Source: Bifidobacterium cuniculi
Lineage (GTDB): Bacteria > Actinomycetota > Actinomycetes > Actinomycetales > Bifidobacteriaceae
DNA length: 64,000 nucleotides
Direction of reading: 5' to 3'
Assembly: GCF_000741575.1 (NCBI RefSeq)
Contig: NZ_JGYV01000011.1
Location: 1-64,000 of the forward strand
Translations under genes and position numbers: made by a program
The notes under the pieces: model-generated
Databases searched by the model: none
Told to the model about the DNA's origin: nothing
The model's input: only the letters and a program-made list of their open reading frames with translations
Shown here: piece after piece, positions 62,438-64,000 of the stretch
Position numbering within the stretch: the stretch's first letter is position 1
How the letters are laid out: each line of letters opens with the position of its first letter

Positions 62438-64000
62438 ATGGCAGAGCCGACATTGAATGCACTGGACCGCAAGATCACGGACGTCTTTCCGGGCTACACC
62501 GTGCGCAAGGACCTGGTGAGCGCCGTCAAGGGCGGTGCCCTGGTACCCACCTATGTGCTGGAGTACCTGTTGAGCAAGTACGCCACCACCACGGACGAGG
62601 CGAGCATCGAGTCAGGCGTGGAGCGCGTGCGCAGCATCCTCGCGGACAACTACGTACACCGCGAGGAAGCGAACCTCATCCAGTCGAAGATCCGCGAGAA
62701 GGGGCGCTACACGGTCATCGACCGCGTCCAGGTGTTCCTCAACGAGAAGACGGACCAGTACGAGGCGACCTACTCCAACCTGGGCATCAGCCGGGTCATC
62801 GTGGATCCGCAGACCGTGAAGGACAACCCCAAGCTGCTGGTGACAGGCATCTGGTGCATGAGCACACTCGTCTATGCCTTCGACGAGGGAAGCGGCGAAG
62901 TGCCGTGGCGGCTGCAGCGGCTCATGCCGGTGCAGATGTCACACGATGACCGAGAAAACTACGTTGCGGGAAGGGAGCAGTTCTCTGACGGCGAGTGGAT
63001 CGACGTGCTCATGCAGTCCATGGGCTTCAACCCCGACCAGTTCAGCGAGCGCGCGAAAATGCTGCACCTGGTGCGCATGATTCCCTTCGTGGAACGCAAC
63101 TACAACCTGGTGGAGCTGGGGCCGAAGGGTACCGGCAAGTCGCACATCTACTCGGAGTTCTCCCCGCACGGCATGCTCATCTCCGGCGGGGAGGTAACGG
63201 TGGCCAAGCTGTTCGTGAACAACTCCACGGGACGTATCGGCCTGGTGGGCTTCTGGGACACGGTCGCGTTCGACGAGTTCGCCGGCAAGGCGAAGAAGGC
63301 CGGCAAGGACCTCGTGGACATCATGAAGAACTACATGGCCAACAAGAGCTTCTCGCGCGGCGTGGAGACCTTGCAGGGCGAGGCGAGCATGGTGTTCGTA
63401 GGCAACACGTCTCACACGGTGCCCTACATGCTCAAGAACTCCGACCTGTTCGAGGAGCTGCCCACCCAGTACCATGACCCTGCGTTCCTGGACCGCATTC
63501 ACTTCTACGTGCCCGGCTGGGAGTTCGACCAGATCCGTTCCGAGATGTTCACCGATGGATACGGCTTCGTGGTGGACTACCTGGCGGAGATCCTGCACAA
63601 CCTGCGCGACATCGACTACGGGACGAAGTACTCGGAGTATTTCGAGCTCTCCCCCACACTCTCGACGCGCGACAAGGACGGCATCAACAAGACCTTCTCC
63701 GGCCTCATGAAGCTGCTGTACCCCAACGGCCAGGCGTCCATGGAACAGATGGAGGCGCTGCTTCGCGTTGCCATCGAGGGACGCAAGCGCGTCAAGGACA
63801 TGCTGTGCCGCATCGACGCCACCATGGATCCGGTCGAGTTCACGTACACGCGTCGCGGAAATGACCGGGCGCTTGCCGTGGAAACCTTGGAAGAGAAGGA
63901 TTACCCGGAGCTGTATTGGCGAGATCGGGACCTGCAGACCGACGGTGCAGAAGCTGTGGTGGAACCTGAGGAAGTCCGCGGCCATACGGTGACGGCTATT
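62438..64000 (+). CDS. brxL: BREX protein BrxL (Lon-like AAA+), partial
   Basis: 521 codons are visible with no stop; the gene runs past the window edge. Start ATG 62438 has AGGAGG eight bases upstream, while the ATG at 62432 is too close. The N-terminal region (ALDRKITDVFPGYTVRKDLV) matches BrxL; Walker A GPKGTGKSH is near residues 229-237, followed by FDEFAG as the acidic region. The C-terminal Lon-type protease-like domain should begin near the right edge. BrxL forms a DNA-binding AAA+ ring and defines type 1 BREX together with the preceding genes. Confidence 0.93.
   Translation, partial: MAEPTLNALDRKITDVFPGYTVRKDLVSAVKGGALVPTYVLEYLLSKYATTTDEASIESGVERVRSILADNYVHREEANLIQSKIREKGRYTVIDRVQVFLNEKTDQYEATYSNLGISRVIVDPQTVKDNPKLLVTGIWCMSTLVYAFDEGSGEVPWRLQRLMPVQMSHDDRENYVAGREQFSDGEWIDVLMQSMGFNPDQFSERAKMLHLVRMIPFVERNYNLVELGPKGTGKSHIYSEFSPHGMLISGGEVTVAKLFVNNSTGRIGLVGFWDTVAFDEFAGKAKKAGKDLVDIMKNYMANKSFSRGVETLQGEASMVFVGNTSHTVPYMLKNSDLFEELPTQYHDPAFLDRIHFYVPGWEFDQIRSEMFTDGYGFVVDYLAEILHNLRDIDYGTKYSEYFELSPTLSTRDKDGINKTFSGLMKLLYPNGQASMEQMEALLRVAIEGRKRVKDMLCRIDATMDPVEFTYTRRGNDRALAVETLEEKDYPELYWRDRDLQTDGAEAVVEPEEVRGHTVTAI

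Overview
The window is GC-rich actinobacterial DNA, most probably Bifidobacterium. The gene content and order (fhaA-fhaB-pstP-rodA-pbpA-pknA-pknB with trpG, a sortase, a DUF881 protein and crgA), the CCA-encoding tRNA-Leu, and bifidobacterial-type IS3 (IS150-like) and IS607 elements support this. The assignment rests on gene recognition by eye, not on a database search.

Layout. 1-1.9 kb: decayed accessory DNA (an IS3 transposase fragment running off the left edge, a lipoprotein gene, a frameshifted lactococcin-972-like bacteriocin gene). 1.9-8.3 kb: SRAP protein, small membrane protein, tRNA-Gly, a ruined sirtuin/macrodomain module, an NAD(P)-binding oxidoreductase, a membrane-anchored beta-lactamase-fold protein, and the ferredoxin-NADP reductase gene fprA. 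8.3-11.3 kb: a lower-GC RiPP-like island with an ArsR repressor, a 31-residue candidate precursor, a shortened radical SAM/SPASM maturase and a frameshifted MFS exporter. 11.4-27 kb: housekeeping genes (aldehyde dehydrogenase, P1B-type ATPase, HtrA, Tgt, an Rrf2 regulator, tRNA-Leu, two GlsB/YeaQ paralogues, RlmA, an EamA transporter, a lysophospholipase-like hydrolase, an S9 peptidase). 27.2-36.1 kb: the growth-control operon in which two Ser/Thr kinases, their phosphatase, FHA readers, a SEDS protein and a class B PBP couple phosphorylation to peptidoglycan synthesis. 36.1-39.7 kb: trpG/pabA, sortase, DUF881 protein and crgA.

39.7-64 kb is a defence island. It starts with an IS607-family element (serine recombinase TnpA plus a twice-frameshifted TnpB) lodged right after crgA. 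Next come an unrecognised three-gene operon (CoiA-like zinc protein, coiled-coil protein, small partner), an AlbA_2/HATPase protein with repeated palindromic boxes in front of it, a HTH protein, and a type 1 BREX locus: brxA, brxB, brxC, [abiF-like RNA + Abi_2/HEPN gene], pglX, pglZ, brxL (brxL runs off the right edge). BREX marks host DNA through the PglX methyltransferase and blocks phage DNA. The AT-richer AbiF-type unit is nested inside the operon.

Most notable signals: a perfect 25-bp inverted repeat with a 3-nt loop inside pglX at the edge of an AT-rich, presumably exchanged, specificity region; the AbiF unit nested in BREX; the three-gene operon of unknown function; a 19-bp palindrome shared by the Rrf2 gene and the distant NAD(P)-binding gene; two dispersed families of large hairpins; and a set of accessory genes broken mainly by single-base shifts.
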